Of a DNA stretch of 20,639 bases, positions 1-6,921 are shown in pieces. This DNA is from Parcubacteria group bacterium (GTDB lineage: Bacteria; Patescibacteriota; Minisyncoccia; UBA6257; JACRHW01), in contig JACRHX010000021.1 of NCBI GenBank assembly GCA_016211955.1, forward strand, positions 1 through 20,639, given 5' to 3'. Below the pieces are notes generated by a model. It worked only from the letters and a program-made list of their open reading frames with translations. It made no database searches and was not told the origin of the DNA. How positions within the stretch are numbered: position 1 is the stretch's first letter; every line of letters starts with the position of its first letter. The position numbers and the translations under genes are program-made.

Positions 1-28
1 AAGAGCAAGGAGTATTTTTCTGTGGTGG

Positions 29-56
29 CGCGAGCGTTAGCGAGCAACGGCGGGGC
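29..56. repeat. GC-rich repeat, left copy
   Basis: A GC-rich patch in AT-richer surroundings contains GCGAGC twice, separated by GTTA, then a run ending GGCGGGG. A related patch with the core GAGCGATAGCG lies on the minus strand near the right end of the window (20521-20568). It looks like a dispersed repeat. No function is visible. Confidence 0.4.
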
Positions 57-135
57 TGGCTTCCTTAGTGGGGGTATTCCTCAAAGAATGTTCGAACTTC
101 GTCCAAAAAACACCGCCAAGAATGATGATTGCCAC
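37..135 (-). CDS. possible small membrane peptide (32 aa)
   Basis: A short frame opens with GTG four bases after the stop of the DUF2975 gene. It encodes a hydrophobic N-terminus (VAIIILGGVFW) followed by a basic and polar tail, and it ends inside the GC-rich repeat. No ribosome binding site is visible and the length is close to chance expectation, so this is only a candidate. The spacing would fit a translationally coupled downstream gene. The usual partner of DUF2975 genes, a small Xre-type regulator, is not seen here. Confidence 0.2.
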   Translation of the reverse strand: MAIIILGGVFWTKFEHSLRNTPTKEASPAVAR

Positions 136-139
136 AGTA

Positions 140-619
140 TTAAACGGTTAAGTTGTTCTCAGATCTGATATTTACAGTCTTTTGTAGAGTTCTTTCAAAC
201 ATCGCCGTTGCGGTAGCGATGACGACAGAAATAAAGGTGGTCAAAATACCTATAGCGATAAAGCCAGCCGGATCATCATTTTTATCATGAGATGTCACTA
301 TGAATAGTACTGCCACCACAATTGAGACGCTTAATATGATTGCGCAATACTTTATAGTTCTCAAAGCCTTCACGGAGCTTAGTGAGAATACTTTATTTTG
401 CTGGATGTATCCAAGTAATTTAAATGCCTGATACAACGCAACAAAAAATGCGATAGATACTACATATCCATATATGATGAACGGATCAGAGTAAATGCTA
501 AACAGGTCTAAGTTCACAGCTCTCCCCTCAGTCAGAGGAAATCTGATCATGATGGCAATCACCATGATGCCGATAAGCACAATTACTGCTCTTAGGAACA
601 AAATTATAGTTTGGTTCAT
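140..619 (-). CDS. DUF2975 family membrane protein
   Basis: This 159-aa protein has four predicted membrane helices, at about residues 5-26, 46-67, 91-109 and 117-139. The second cytoplasmic-type loop carries NKVFS followed by SVKALRTIK (residues 75-90), the pattern typical of DUF2975 proteins. Members are small integral membrane proteins of unknown biochemical role, often encoded beside a small helix-turn-helix regulator. None is seen here, although the downstream side runs to the window edge. The ATG at 619 lies about 15 bases downstream of the predicted transcription start and has no Shine-Dalgarno sequence. The family call rests on topology and the loop motif. Confidence 0.7.
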   Translation of the reverse strand: MNQTIILFLRAVIVLIGIMVIAIMIRFPLTEGRAVNLDLFSIYSDPFIIYGYVVSIAFFVALYQAFKLLGYIQQNKVFSLSSVKALRTIKYCAIILSVSIVVAVLFIVTSHDKNDDPAGFIAIGILTTFISVVIATATAMFERTLQKTVNIRSENNLTV

Positions 620-640
620 GGAACGGTTGTTATTGTGATA

Positions 641-668
641 ATTATAGCGTGATTTATTGCTTATCGAA
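641..668 (-). promoter_or_regulatory. candidate promoter of the DUF2975 gene
   Basis: On the minus strand a perfect -10 box TATAAT lies at 646-641. A weak -35 candidate (TTCGAT, 668-663) lies 16 bases upstream. The predicted start would give a leader of about 15 bases. Confidence 0.4.
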
Positions 669-741
669 AGAAAGAATTCCAGGAGTGATTTTAATAAGAA
701 TTGTCTTTGAAGTATACAGATAAATAAATTGAATTTTTATT

Positions 742-769
742 AAAAACCACATGACAAGATGTGGTTTTT
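742..769. terminator. A/T-flanked hairpin in the SDR leader
   Basis: An 11-bp perfect stem (742-752 with 759-769) has the core ACCACAT/ATGTGGT and a 6-base loop. An A run on the left and a T run on the right make it look like an intrinsic terminator in both directions. It lies between two divergent genes, 20 bases upstream of the SDR start codon, where no finished gene needs terminating. It may act as an attenuator or may end an unseen small transcript. Confidence 0.55.
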
Positions 770-789
770 GGTTATATGATAAAAGTATT

Positions 790-1551
790 ATGGACACACA
801 ACGAGTGACAATTATTACGGGGGGTGGAAAAGGGATTGGAAGAGCAATTGCTCTACGTATGGCTAATAAGACTAATATTGTTATTGTGGGGAGAAACGAA
901 GAAGAACTTTTAGCTACCAAAAAGGAGATAGAAAACACAGGAGGAAATGTAGAATATGTTGCAGGAGATGTTGCAGACCCAAAAACTGCTGCAAAAACTA
1001 TGGTGCGCACACAAGAAAAGGGATGGGTAGTGGCAAATCTTGTTTGTAACGCGGGGATTGGAAAGGGAGGACCAACAGCAACCCTTGATTCAAGTCTTTG
1101 GCACGAGATTATGGAGGTTAATCTGGATGGGAGTTTTTATTTTATTCAGGCGTGCCTCCCTCTCATGTTAGAACAAAAATATGGTGTCATTTGTATTATG
1201 GGAAGCATGGCAAGTATTAAAGGATATAAGAACAATGCGGCTTATGTGGCAAGTAAACATGCGCTTCTCGGACTTGCACGAACACTTGCTGTTGAGTATG
1301 GAAAATATGGTATCGTTACTGTGCCTTTGTGTCCAGGATTTGTGATGACAGAGATGACTGAACGGAGCATTCACGGACTCATGAAACGAAAAAACATCTC
1401 TTTTGAAGAGGCAGAAAAAATAATTGCAGAGGTGAATCCTCAGCATCGTATTATTTCTCAAGAAGAAATCGCGGAAATGGTAGCTTTTGTCTGTGAAAAC
1501 AAGGTTCCCTCATTAAGTGGAAATCCTCTCATTTTGAGTGGTGGCGAATAA
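790..1551 (+). CDS. SDR-family NAD(P)-dependent oxidoreductase
   Basis: This is a 253-aa classical short-chain dehydrogenase/reductase. It has the cofactor-binding glycine motif TGGGKGIG (residues 10-17), the NAG motif (87-89), a conserved Asn111, catalytic Ser139 and the Tyr152-x3-Lys156 pair, then PGFVMTEMT after the active site. The length is normal for the family. I start it at the ATG at 790 because the Rossmann strand begins right there; an in-frame ATG at 751 lies inside the terminator-like hairpin. The gene is followed after two bases by a NAD synthase-like gene, so the pair is almost certainly cotranslated. The C-terminus (PLILSGGE) is the usual SDR ending. The substrate cannot be read from the sequence; 3-oxoacyl-ACP reductase-like or sugar dehydrogenase activity are both possible. 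Confidence 0.85.
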   Translation: MDTQRVTIITGGGKGIGRAIALRMANKTNIVIVGRNEEELLATKKEIENTGGNVEYVAGDVADPKTAAKTMVRTQEKGWVVANLVCNAGIGKGGPTATLDSSLWHEIMEVNLDGSFYFIQACLPLMLEQKYGVICIMGSMASIKGYKNNAAYVASKHALLGLARTLAVEYGKYGIVTVPLCPGFVMTEMTERSIHGLMKRKNISFEEAEKIIAEVNPQHRIISQEEIAEMVAFVCENKVPSLSGNPLILSGGE

Positions 1552-1553
1552 TC

Positions 1554-2213
1554 ATGAAACCGATTTCGCATACATTAGCATCTATTATTACGTGGCTTGA
1601 TACCACCGCACCAAAAGGAAAAGGGTTTCTGGTTCCTATAAGTGGCGGGTCTGACAGTGCTCTTTGTTTTTGGCTTTGTAGTAAGGCAAGACCAGAAATA
1701 ACCAAGGGAATTTTTAGTGGAAATACATTGCGCTCACAAGAATGGTTTGAGTCTGTCGGAAATATCATCTATATTCCCTCCCCCGCAAACACCACAAGTC
1801 CAGAAACGATGCGATGGGCACTTTTTTTAGAACAGGCATTACAACACAAACAAATTCTTGTGGGATCGCGCAACAGAACAGAAGATGTGCTCGGAACTTA
1901 TAGTCTTGCAAGCCGAATTGCAGTATATTTTCCCATTGTTCATCTCTGGAAAAGTGAAATCTTAAATTTATGTAAGGAAATTGGAGTGCCCGAAGAGGTC
2001 CTTATTTCAAGCAAAAGAGCCGATCCAGAATGTGGAAGACCCCAAGAACTTGCAGACATACCCACAGAATTGATAGATAAGTTTGCACAGACAAAAACAA
2101 ATGAACTCACCGATTCCTTATTGGATGCACTTGATGTCGCTCAAAAAAAATACCTCGAATCACTGTATCAATCCAATCTTTTCAAAAGCCATCTCCCAGA
2201 AAGGGGGTTTTGA
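1554..2213 (+). CDS. nadE: NAD synthase-like PP-loop ATP pyrophosphatase
   Basis: This 219-aa protein has the PP-loop motif SGGSDSA (residues 30-36) that binds ATP pyrophosphate in NAD synthases and related N-type ATP pyrophosphatases. Further on, GSRNRTEDVLG (104-114) and PIVHLWKSEI (127-136) match the order of conserved blocks in ammonia-dependent NadE, which amidates nicotinate adenine dinucleotide to NAD+. There is no glutaminase domain. It is shorter than typical NadE (about 245-275 aa). The segment after NRTEDVLG lacks the usual TKYGD, so it is divergent and may act on another acid. It starts two bases after the SDR stop, which fits a cofactor-related operon. It ends with TGA, consistent with the standard code. 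Confidence 0.7.
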   Translation: MKPISHTLASIITWLDTTAPKGKGFLVPISGGSDSALCFWLCSKARPEITKGIFSGNTLRSQEWFESVGNIIYIPSPANTTSPETMRWALFLEQALQHKQILVGSRNRTEDVLGTYSLASRIAVYFPIVHLWKSEILNLCKEIGVPEEVLISSKRADPECGRPQELADIPTELIDKFAQTKTNELTDSLLDALDVAQKKYLESLYQSNLFKSHLPERGF

Positions 2214-2264
2214 GAAAATGTTTTAGGACTTTTTGGAGATATTCCTCTTTGCCCCCCTTTTTTT
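2200..2264 (+). terminator. weak candidate terminator after the SDR-nadE pair
   Basis: The segment AAAGGGGG at the end of the nadE-like gene (2200-2207) can pair with CCCCCTTT at 2253-2260, and a T run follows to 2264. The loop of about 45 bases is long for an intrinsic terminator. The following gap (2265-2454) holds no convincing gene. Confidence 0.25.
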
Positions 2265-2325
2265 CGATACTCTTTCTGTACAAAATGTCCGCTGTTATTT
2301 TTGCAGTTGAGGTGAAGAGGATCAA

Positions 2326-2353
2326 TTGTGAGGAGATGTTGATAGGGTATAAA
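2326..2353 (+). promoter_or_regulatory. candidate promoter of the cupredoxin gene
   Basis: TTGTGA (2326-2331) and TATAAA (2348-2353) are separated by 16 bases, in an AT-rich gap upstream of the cupredoxin gene. This would give a leader of about 95 bases. Confidence 0.3.
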
Positions 2354-2454
2354 ATATTTGCGCCACAGAAGGATGGATTGGGTCAACCTTTTTTGATGTA
2401 TTTCCTTCGTGTACAATAAAAAAGTCGTTTGAGAGTATTACTCATTAATTTTTT

Positions 2455-2970
2455 ATGGATAAATCAACACTTATTACACTTCTTGCTCTTATTTTTGTTG
2501 GGTGTGGCATGTACGCGTATTCACACAATAAACAGGTCGTTGCTCCAGAAGATGTGGTTATTACACAACCATCTGAATCGTCTCAGGACGTTTCGCAGCA
2601 AGTGGCTACAAGCACAGCAGGTCAAGCATCATCAACGGCGATTGTTGAGGCGTTACAACCGCATATCGTTACGTATATGGACTCTGGTTTTTCTTCAGGC
2701 TCCCTCACCATTAAAAAAGGAGAAGTGGTAATTTTTGAAAACAAGAGTTCGCGTAACATGTGGGTTGCCTCTGCTATGCATCCTTCACATCGTGGTTATC
2801 CGGGGTCTAATATTGAAAAATGTGGAACCAAGGATGTTGAAACTATTTTTGATGCTTGCAAAGGGTTCGCGCCAAATACCTCATGGTCTTTTACCTTTAA
2901 TGAGGTGGGTACATGGAAATATCATAATCATCTTGATGCGAGAAGTTTTGGAAGTATTACGGTTGAGTAG
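2455..2970 (+). CDS. membrane-anchored cupredoxin-domain protein
   Basis: This 171-aa protein has an N-terminal hydrophobic segment (residues 4-22) containing FVGC. That is close to a lipobox, but Phe is at -3, so it may be either a lipoprotein or simply membrane-anchored. A Ser/Thr/Gln-rich linker (about 38-62) leads to a cupredoxin-like beta domain (about 68-171). Candidate metal ligands are His109 and His112 (MHPSH), Cys135 (FDACKG), and His157 and His159 (YHNHL). This arrangement is seen in small CPR cupredoxin-like proteins that end GTWKYHNHL...G.ITV. The likely role is copper binding or electron transfer outside the membrane, which is inference. The start context is TTTTTTATGGAT with no Shine-Dalgarno sequence. 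Confidence 0.75.
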   Translation: MDKSTLITLLALIFVGCGMYAYSHNKQVVAPEDVVITQPSESSQDVSQQVATSTAGQASSTAIVEALQPHIVTYMDSGFSSGSLTIKKGEVVIFENKSSRNMWVASAMHPSHRGYPGSNIEKCGTKDVETIFDACKGFAPNTSWSFTFNEVGTWKYHNHLDARSFGSITVE

Positions 2971-3023
2971 CAGTTTTTTATGGATGAATCCTTAGGTATT
3001 CCTCACCCCAATAGCAAAAAGGT

Positions 3024-3037
3024 CCCCCAGGAGGGGG
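3024..3037. other. short GC hairpin upstream of the PRTase-like gene
   Basis: CCCCC, AGGA and GGGGG form a 5-bp all-GC stem with a 4-base loop, just upstream of the ribosome binding site at 3042. Read on the minus strand, a T run follows the stem, so it could also end transcripts arriving from the right. On the plus strand it could modulate translation of the gene at 3055. Confidence 0.35.
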
Positions 3038-3041
3038 CTAG

Positions 3042-3048
3042 AAAGGAG
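3042..3048 (+). promoter_or_regulatory. Shine-Dalgarno sequence supporting the start at 3055
   Basis: AAAGGAG ends six bases before the ATG at 3055. It is one of only two strong ribosome binding sites noticed in the window and is the reason for preferring 3055 over the in-frame ATG at 2980. Confidence 0.6.
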
Positions 3049-3054
3049 AAGGAG

Positions 3055-3771
3055 ATGCTTCCAGAGATAGAAGAACTTCGGGAGCCTATAAAGCGGTTGC
3101 TTGAGCAAATTCGTCCGCATCTTGAAGGTGGAGACTATCAGCTTCTTGTAAGCGATGAGGCCTCGGGGAGGATTCCTGCATTAATTTTTTTAAAGGTAAT
3201 CAATCGGGTTTATGGGAAAAAAGGACTACCAAAACTAAGATTTATTCCTATCGCTGGGAGGAATATTAAAATTGAAGATAGGAGGACAAGAGAGATGCAT
3301 GATCAAAAAATTGAGCATATTGCTGTAGAACTTACCGAGAAGATTCTCTCTACTATGCCAGAAGGAGGATCTCGAAAGGCGTTGGTAGTGACTGATGCGA
3401 TTAATAGTTGGGCTGCGATGGGTACTATTACCAAGGCATTACGTAAGGCAAATGTTGGGTTTGAGATAGCAACAATAGGCATGACAGAAAGAGCGACAGA
3501 ATTTAAGCCACTTTGGGAAAGTACCGGAGTTACCATTTATTGGGATAATTTAACAGAAACACCAAGGCTGTATCAAAAGGAGAAGTTAAGTGGTGTTCGT
3601 CAAAAAGAGCCGTACCATGAGCATGTATATTCGGAGCCAGTAGGACAAGAAGCGGACGAAAGCAGGGAAGAATATTTGAAGCGGAGGGGAGAACGTAATA
3701 AAAGTATCGAAGCACTGAGCGAAGAATTGTTTGAGTGGTATAAAAAGGAATCTAAAAATCCTAGTAAATAA
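3055..3771 (+). CDS. phosphoribosyltransferase-like protein
   Basis: This 238-aa soluble protein is numbered from the ATG at 3055, which has a good ribosome binding site. Residues 29-50 (LLVSDEASGRIPAL...) and 109-125 (LVVTDAINSWAAMGT) resemble the first strand and the PRPP-binding loop of type I phosphoribosyltransferases. The second acidic residue of that loop is replaced by Ala, so catalysis is uncertain. The C-terminal third (about 171-238) is charged and probably helical. The in-frame ATG at 2980 would add 25 residues and shares the TTTTTTATGGAT context of the cupredoxin gene, so it remains possible. The gene is convergent with the PKD gene, with only 8 bases between them. The fold call is inference from motif spacing; the substrate is unknown. 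Confidence 0.55.
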   Translation: MLPEIEELREPIKRLLEQIRPHLEGGDYQLLVSDEASGRIPALIFLKVINRVYGKKGLPKLRFIPIAGRNIKIEDRRTREMHDQKIEHIAVELTEKILSTMPEGGSRKALVVTDAINSWAAMGTITKALRKANVGFEIATIGMTERATEFKPLWESTGVTIYWDNLTETPRLYQKEKLSGVRQKEPYHEHVYSEPVGQEADESREEYLKRRGERNKSIEALSEELFEWYKKESKNPSK

Positions 3772-3779
3772 TTAGAATT

Positions 3780-4448
3780 TTATCGTATGCAAATTGAACG
3801 TTTGTGGCTATATTCCTCCTTTCCGTCGGAGACGTGAAGGGTAATTGTGAATTCGCCTGTTCTTGTATAGGTATGAGAGAGTTGTGCATCATGACCCTCG
3901 GGGAGTGTACCAAGGTCGCTTCTGTTGTTATCCCCCCAATCCATATAGGAGTTATAGCTATCGTTTCCACCCTTCACGATGCGTAACGTAGAACGGATCT
4001 CCTCTCCTTTGTTATATACAGAACAGAGGGTGACTGCCGCTTCAAGTGTTTTACCTCCTATGATGGCTGCTTTTATACCTCCTGTGAGCAGTGTTTTATC
4101 AAGAAAAATAAGTGGTTCTTGTTTTGGAGTAGGAGCTATAGATTCTCCCCCTGTCGGTTGGGAAACTCCAAGAATGTTTCCAAGAGTAGCTACGCTTTTC
4201 TTTGCTATAGTATCTATCGCTTGATATGTTTCTTTACGGGCGACATCTTTTGCCTTTTCAACTGAAGGGGCCACAATACTTGCTACTCGTTCGTAGACAA
4301 AATCGCGCGTCCCTTCGAGTATGTTTGAAGCGAGAGATCCAACAGAGGTAAAGATGGCGTTGCGACGCACAAACGACAATACACTTGCGTGTCCGAGAAA
4401 ATAATAGAGTGTGCCGACAATAAGTGAAAAAATAATAATTTTTTTCAT
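3780..4448 (-). CDS. membrane-anchored PKD-domain surface protein
   Basis: This 222-aa protein has an N-terminal hydrophobic anchor (residues 4-18), then an amphipathic, mostly helical region (about 30-95), a short Pro/Thr linker, and a C-terminal beta domain. The end of that domain (DWGD at 170-173, then SHTYTRTGEFTITLHVSDG at 191-209) is the classic signature of a PKD immunoglobulin-like fold. Such domains mediate protein or carbohydrate contacts outside the cell. The gene starts four bases after the stop of the DUF5706-like gene, so the two are one operon and possibly one membrane complex. No catalytic domain is present. Confidence 0.7.
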   Translation of the reverse strand: MKKIIIFSLIVGTLYYFLGHASVLSFVRRNAIFTSVGSLASNILEGTRDFVYERVASIVAPSVEKAKDVARKETYQAIDTIAKKSVATLGNILGVSQPTGGESIAPTPKQEPLIFLDKTLLTGGIKAAIIGGKTLEAAVTLCSVYNKGEEIRSTLRIVKGGNDSYNSYMDWGDNNRSDLGTLPEGHDAQLSHTYTRTGEFTITLHVSDGKEEYSHKRSICIR

Positions 4449-4452
4449 CTGT

Positions 4453-4980
4453 TTACAGGGAAATGAAACGTGAGATAAACATCAATGAACTGAGCGCTAT
4501 TCCAAAAAGAAGAATGTTTCTTGAGAGATTAAAGAGGGAGCGTTTTGGGCGGTAATAGTATTTGGATAAGTTGTAGATTTCTACAGAAAATTCTCGTAAC
4601 ATCGCATTCTGATCTCCCAAAATAATTCCTAACGCGTGTTCATATTCAGCGGGCGTGGAAAATGCCATTATTTTTTTATTAAACATAAGACTTTCTCCCT
4701 GCCCTCTTTTTCTCATGTTTTTTGGGGGGTGAATAGCAAGAAGAGCGACAAGCGCGGCACTTACAGAAAAAATCGTAAGTACAAAAAAAAGTACGTTTTC
4801 ACCAGAGAGTTGTGCTCGTTGGGCGGAAAAAATGAAAATAGCGGAGCTTATTCCTATAAGGATATTGGTTTGGCTATCGAGGTGGATAACCATACTCCTC
4901 GTCTTTTCAAGAATAGCACTGAGGAAGCGGACATTTGCTCCAAGATCTTTTTTGGGATCATAACCAGAGGTTTCTTTCAT
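4453..4980 (-). CDS. DUF5706 / PycTM-like membrane protein
   Basis: This 175-aa protein has an N-terminal helix ending LDSQTNILIGISSAIF (residues 34-49), two membrane helices at about 40-54 and 62-83, a soluble stretch (about 86-150) and a third helix at about 154-174. The SQTNILIGI segment, the short loop between paired helices and the downstream helix-rich part match DUF5706, the membrane effector domain of Pycsar anti-phage systems (PycTM). There the effector disrupts the membrane when a cyclase makes cCMP or cUMP. No uridylate or cytidylate cyclase gene is in this window, so a defence role is not shown; orphan members are known only as hypothetical proteins. The next gene in the operon is a PKD surface protein. 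Confidence 0.6.
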   Translation of the reverse strand: MKETSGYDPKKDLGANVRFLSAILEKTRSMVIHLDSQTNILIGISSAIFIFSAQRAQLSGENVLFFVLTIFSVSAALVALLAIHPPKNMRKRGQGESLMFNKKIMAFSTPAEYEHALGIILGDQNAMLREFSVEIYNLSKYYYRPKRSLFNLSRNILLFGIALSSLMFISRFISL

Positions 4981-4988
4981 ATGGTGAG

Positions 4989-5017
4989 ATTATAACATAT
5001 GTGGATAGATATTTTAA
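4989..5017 (-). promoter_or_regulatory. strong extended -10 promoter, probably leaderless transcript
   Basis: On the minus strand TATAAT (4994-4989) is preceded by TGT, making a perfect extended -10. TTAAAA (5017-5012) lies 17 bases upstream as the -35. The predicted start falls 1-3 bases before the ATG at 4980, so the DUF5706-like mRNA would have almost no leader. On the plus strand TACACT (5025-5030) is a weaker -10 candidate for the gene at 5039. Confidence 0.55.
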
Positions 5018-5038
5018 AACATAGTACACTAAAGACGT

Positions 5039-5554
5039 ATGGCAGAGATACTTTTGCCTCCCAATTACAAAGATATAAAAGGACCGCTTATTTTTCTTGC
5101 GGGGCCTATACAAGACGCCCCTGATTGGCAACATCAGGCGATACAAATCATACAAGAGCGTGAAGTTCACCACATCGCCTCTCCGCGCCACCCTATGGTC
5201 ATGAAGGGTGATTTCCCTGAGAATCTTTATAACTCACAGGTGGAATGGGAGCATCACCATTTAAATTATGCAGGAAAGTATGGAGTGATACTTTTTTGGC
5301 TTGCAAAACCGATAAGTCACACCCCCGGGAGGGCATATGCGCAAACGACGCGTTTTGAGCTGGGTTGGTCGGTTGCGCGTAGCTATCTCGAGGGTATCAA
5401 GGTAGTTGTTGGCATAGAAGATGGATTTAGCAATGCTCGCTATATTAAGAAAACGATTTCCACTATTGCGCCCTCGATTCCCATCTGTTCGAATCTAGAA
5501 GAAACGTGTATAAAAGCGCTTCAGCTTATTGCACCACACCAGAAGCATCATTAA
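5039..5554 (+). CDS. nucleoside 2-deoxyribosyltransferase-like protein
   Basis: This 171-aa protein begins with a Rossmann-type strand IFLAGPIQD (residues 18-26) followed by Trp30, as in nucleoside 2-deoxyribosyltransferase-like proteins. QVEWE (67-71), an aromatic-rich strand VILFWLAKP (83-91) and FELGWSVA (106-113) follow in the family order. Glu107 is a candidate catalytic residue. Family members cleave or transfer the base of deoxyribonucleosides or related nucleotides, and some serve in phage defence or nucleotide clean-up. The gene is divergent from the DUF5706-like operon and is followed by a clear terminator. Substrate and role are inferred from fold only. Confidence 0.65.
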   Translation: MAEILLPPNYKDIKGPLIFLAGPIQDAPDWQHQAIQIIQEREVHHIASPRHPMVMKGDFPENLYNSQVEWEHHHLNYAGKYGVILFWLAKPISHTPGRAYAQTTRFELGWSVARSYLEGIKVVVGIEDGFSNARYIKKTISTIAPSIPICSNLEETCIKALQLIAPHQKHH

Positions 5555-5555
5555 A

Positions 5556-5578
5556 AAAACGAGCATTGTGCTCGTTTT
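5556..5578. terminator. bidirectional intrinsic terminator
   Basis: A 10-bp perfect stem pairs AAAACGAGCA (5556-5565) with TGCTCGTTTT (5569-5578) around a TTG loop. Its A and T ends serve both converging genes, the deoxyribosyltransferase-like gene on the plus strand and the PLP enzyme on the minus strand. Confidence 0.85.
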
Positions 5579-5585
5579 GTTGTTA

Positions 5586-6803
5586 TTATGTAAGTCCATT
5601 GAGTGCAGAGGTGATATCGTAGGCGATATCGTAAGGACTTTCGAGACCGATGGATACACGTATGAGGGTGTCCGTAATTCCAAGTTTTTCCCTTGTTTCT
5701 TTTGGGATTCTTGAGTGTGTCGTTGATGCTGGATGGATTGCGAGTGTCTGTATGTCCCCGAGGTGTGGGGCAAATACAATGAGTTCCAGTGATTCTATAA
5801 CACATCTCGCGTCCTCTAGTGTTCCGTTGATTTCGAAGGCAAAGAGGTCTCCTCCGGGGCCATAGATGTGTTTTATGCGCGGATGATTTTTAATGAGTGA
5901 TATGACGTATTTTGCGTTAGTAACTTTTTGTAGGATGCGTGGTTCAAGGGTTTCTAATCCCTTAAGAATACAATCGGCAACTCGCGCATCCATTACGGGC
6001 CCCATTACAGGAAAATAACTTTCGCGAATTTGTGTGACAAGCCTTTTGCGCCCTATAATCGCACCGCCAAGGGCGTGCGAGTGACCACCCATATTTTTTG
6101 AAAGTGAGTGTACTACGATGTCGGTACCTGCGAGGAGCGGTTTTTCGAGTACAGGAGTTCCTATTGTACGGTCGCATGCATAGAGCAATCCATGCGAGTG
6201 GGCGAGTTCCTGAATAGCTTCGTTGTTTAGTTTTATTAACATTGGGTTTGCATCGTCTTCCGCGTAAAGAAGTGCAGGATGTTTAGCCTTTGCAATTCCT
6301 TTACGCCAGGAATCAAGGCTGCACGGATCGTCAATCATAATGCACTCAATACCCAAACGAGGAAGAAATTCCTCAAAGAGATGATAGGTGCCCCCATAAA
6401 GGTAGGGCGAACTTACGATACTTCTTCCTCGATCGGCAAAGGTGAGCGCGACAAGAGTGATGGCGCTCATACCCGATGCAGTAAGAAGGGCGTCATATTC
6501 AGATGTTAGTTGTCTATCTTCGAGCTCGAGTTCCACTAGTTTTTGTGCGAGGGTGTCAATGGTCGGTGAACCACGTGAAATACGCGGGTAGGCGTATCCT
6601 GAGCGCTCTCCGGAAAAGATTTCTGCCGCCTCCTGTGCCGTGTTGAATGCATAAGCGATGGAGGTATAAATAGGGCCAGTGAGTCCCTGTTCTGGTGGTA
6701 CTAGGCTATGAAATTTGTTATCACGCCAGTTATACCATTTCCTTTGTCGCATTACTGCGCGAGTTTGTGGAAATACATCATACCTATGGTCGTATAGTGA
6801 CAT
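5586..6803 (-). CDS. Cys/Met metabolism PLP-dependent enzyme
   Basis: This 405-aa protein of the cystathionine gamma-synthase / methionine gamma-lyase family is near the usual family length. It carries a Y-x-R site (YAYPR, residues 70-74), a glycine-containing loop TASGMSA (108-114), Asp211 in place of the PLP-ring aspartate, and the PLP lysine in HSLSKNMGGH (Lys236). The C-terminal block HPASTTHSRIP and ITDTLIRVSIGLE is diagnostic. Two usually conserved spots differ: the Asn after the ring aspartate is Arg, and the Asp of GGHSD is His. The exact reaction (sulfhydrylase, synthase or lyase) is therefore uncertain. I use the ATG at 6803; a TTG at 6830 would add nine unlikely residues. Confidence 0.8.
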   Translation of the reverse strand: MSLYDHRYDVFPQTRAVMRQRKWYNWRDNKFHSLVPPEQGLTGPIYTSIAYAFNTAQEAAEIFSGERSGYAYPRISRGSPTIDTLAQKLVELELEDRQLTSEYDALLTASGMSAITLVALTFADRGRSIVSSPYLYGGTYHLFEEFLPRLGIECIMIDDPCSLDSWRKGIAKAKHPALLYAEDDANPMLIKLNNEAIQELAHSHGLLYACDRTIGTPVLEKPLLAGTDIVVHSLSKNMGGHSHALGGAIIGRKRLVTQIRESYFPVMGPVMDARVADCILKGLETLEPRILQKVTNAKYVISLIKNHPRIKHIYGPGGDLFAFEINGTLEDARCVIESLELIVFAPHLGDIQTLAIHPASTTHSRIPKETREKLGITDTLIRVSIGLESPYDIAYDITSALNGLT

Positions 6804-6863
6804 GGTTGACCATACCCACTTTCTTTTCAAAGACCTGCTTTTATTAAAACAATAAGCTGTATA

Positions 6864-6893
6864 TTGTGCAAGAATAATTTAAACGTGTATTAT
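6864..6893 (+). promoter_or_regulatory. candidate promoter of the SCEGH gene
   Basis: TTGTGC (6864-6869) and TATTAT (6888-6893) are separated by 18 bases. The -35 sits in TTGTGCAA, whose complement TTGCACAA may serve as the -35 of the divergent PLP-enzyme gene. Confidence 0.3.
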
Positions 6894-6921
6894 ATAGCTA
6901 TGTATATAAAACAATGAGTAT

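Noticed and set aside
654..1010. 118-codon minus-strand frame
   Set aside because: It is antisense to the SDR start and Rossmann motif.
2210..2419. 69-codon frame after the nadE-like gene (TTG start)
   Set aside because: It overlaps the nadE stop, has no ribosome binding site and no recognisable domain, and it covers the candidate terminator and promoter.
2429..2995. Two plus-strand frames overlapping the cupredoxin gene
   Set aside because: They are out-of-frame shadows of the cupredoxin gene with Leu/Arg-rich, non-protein-like composition.
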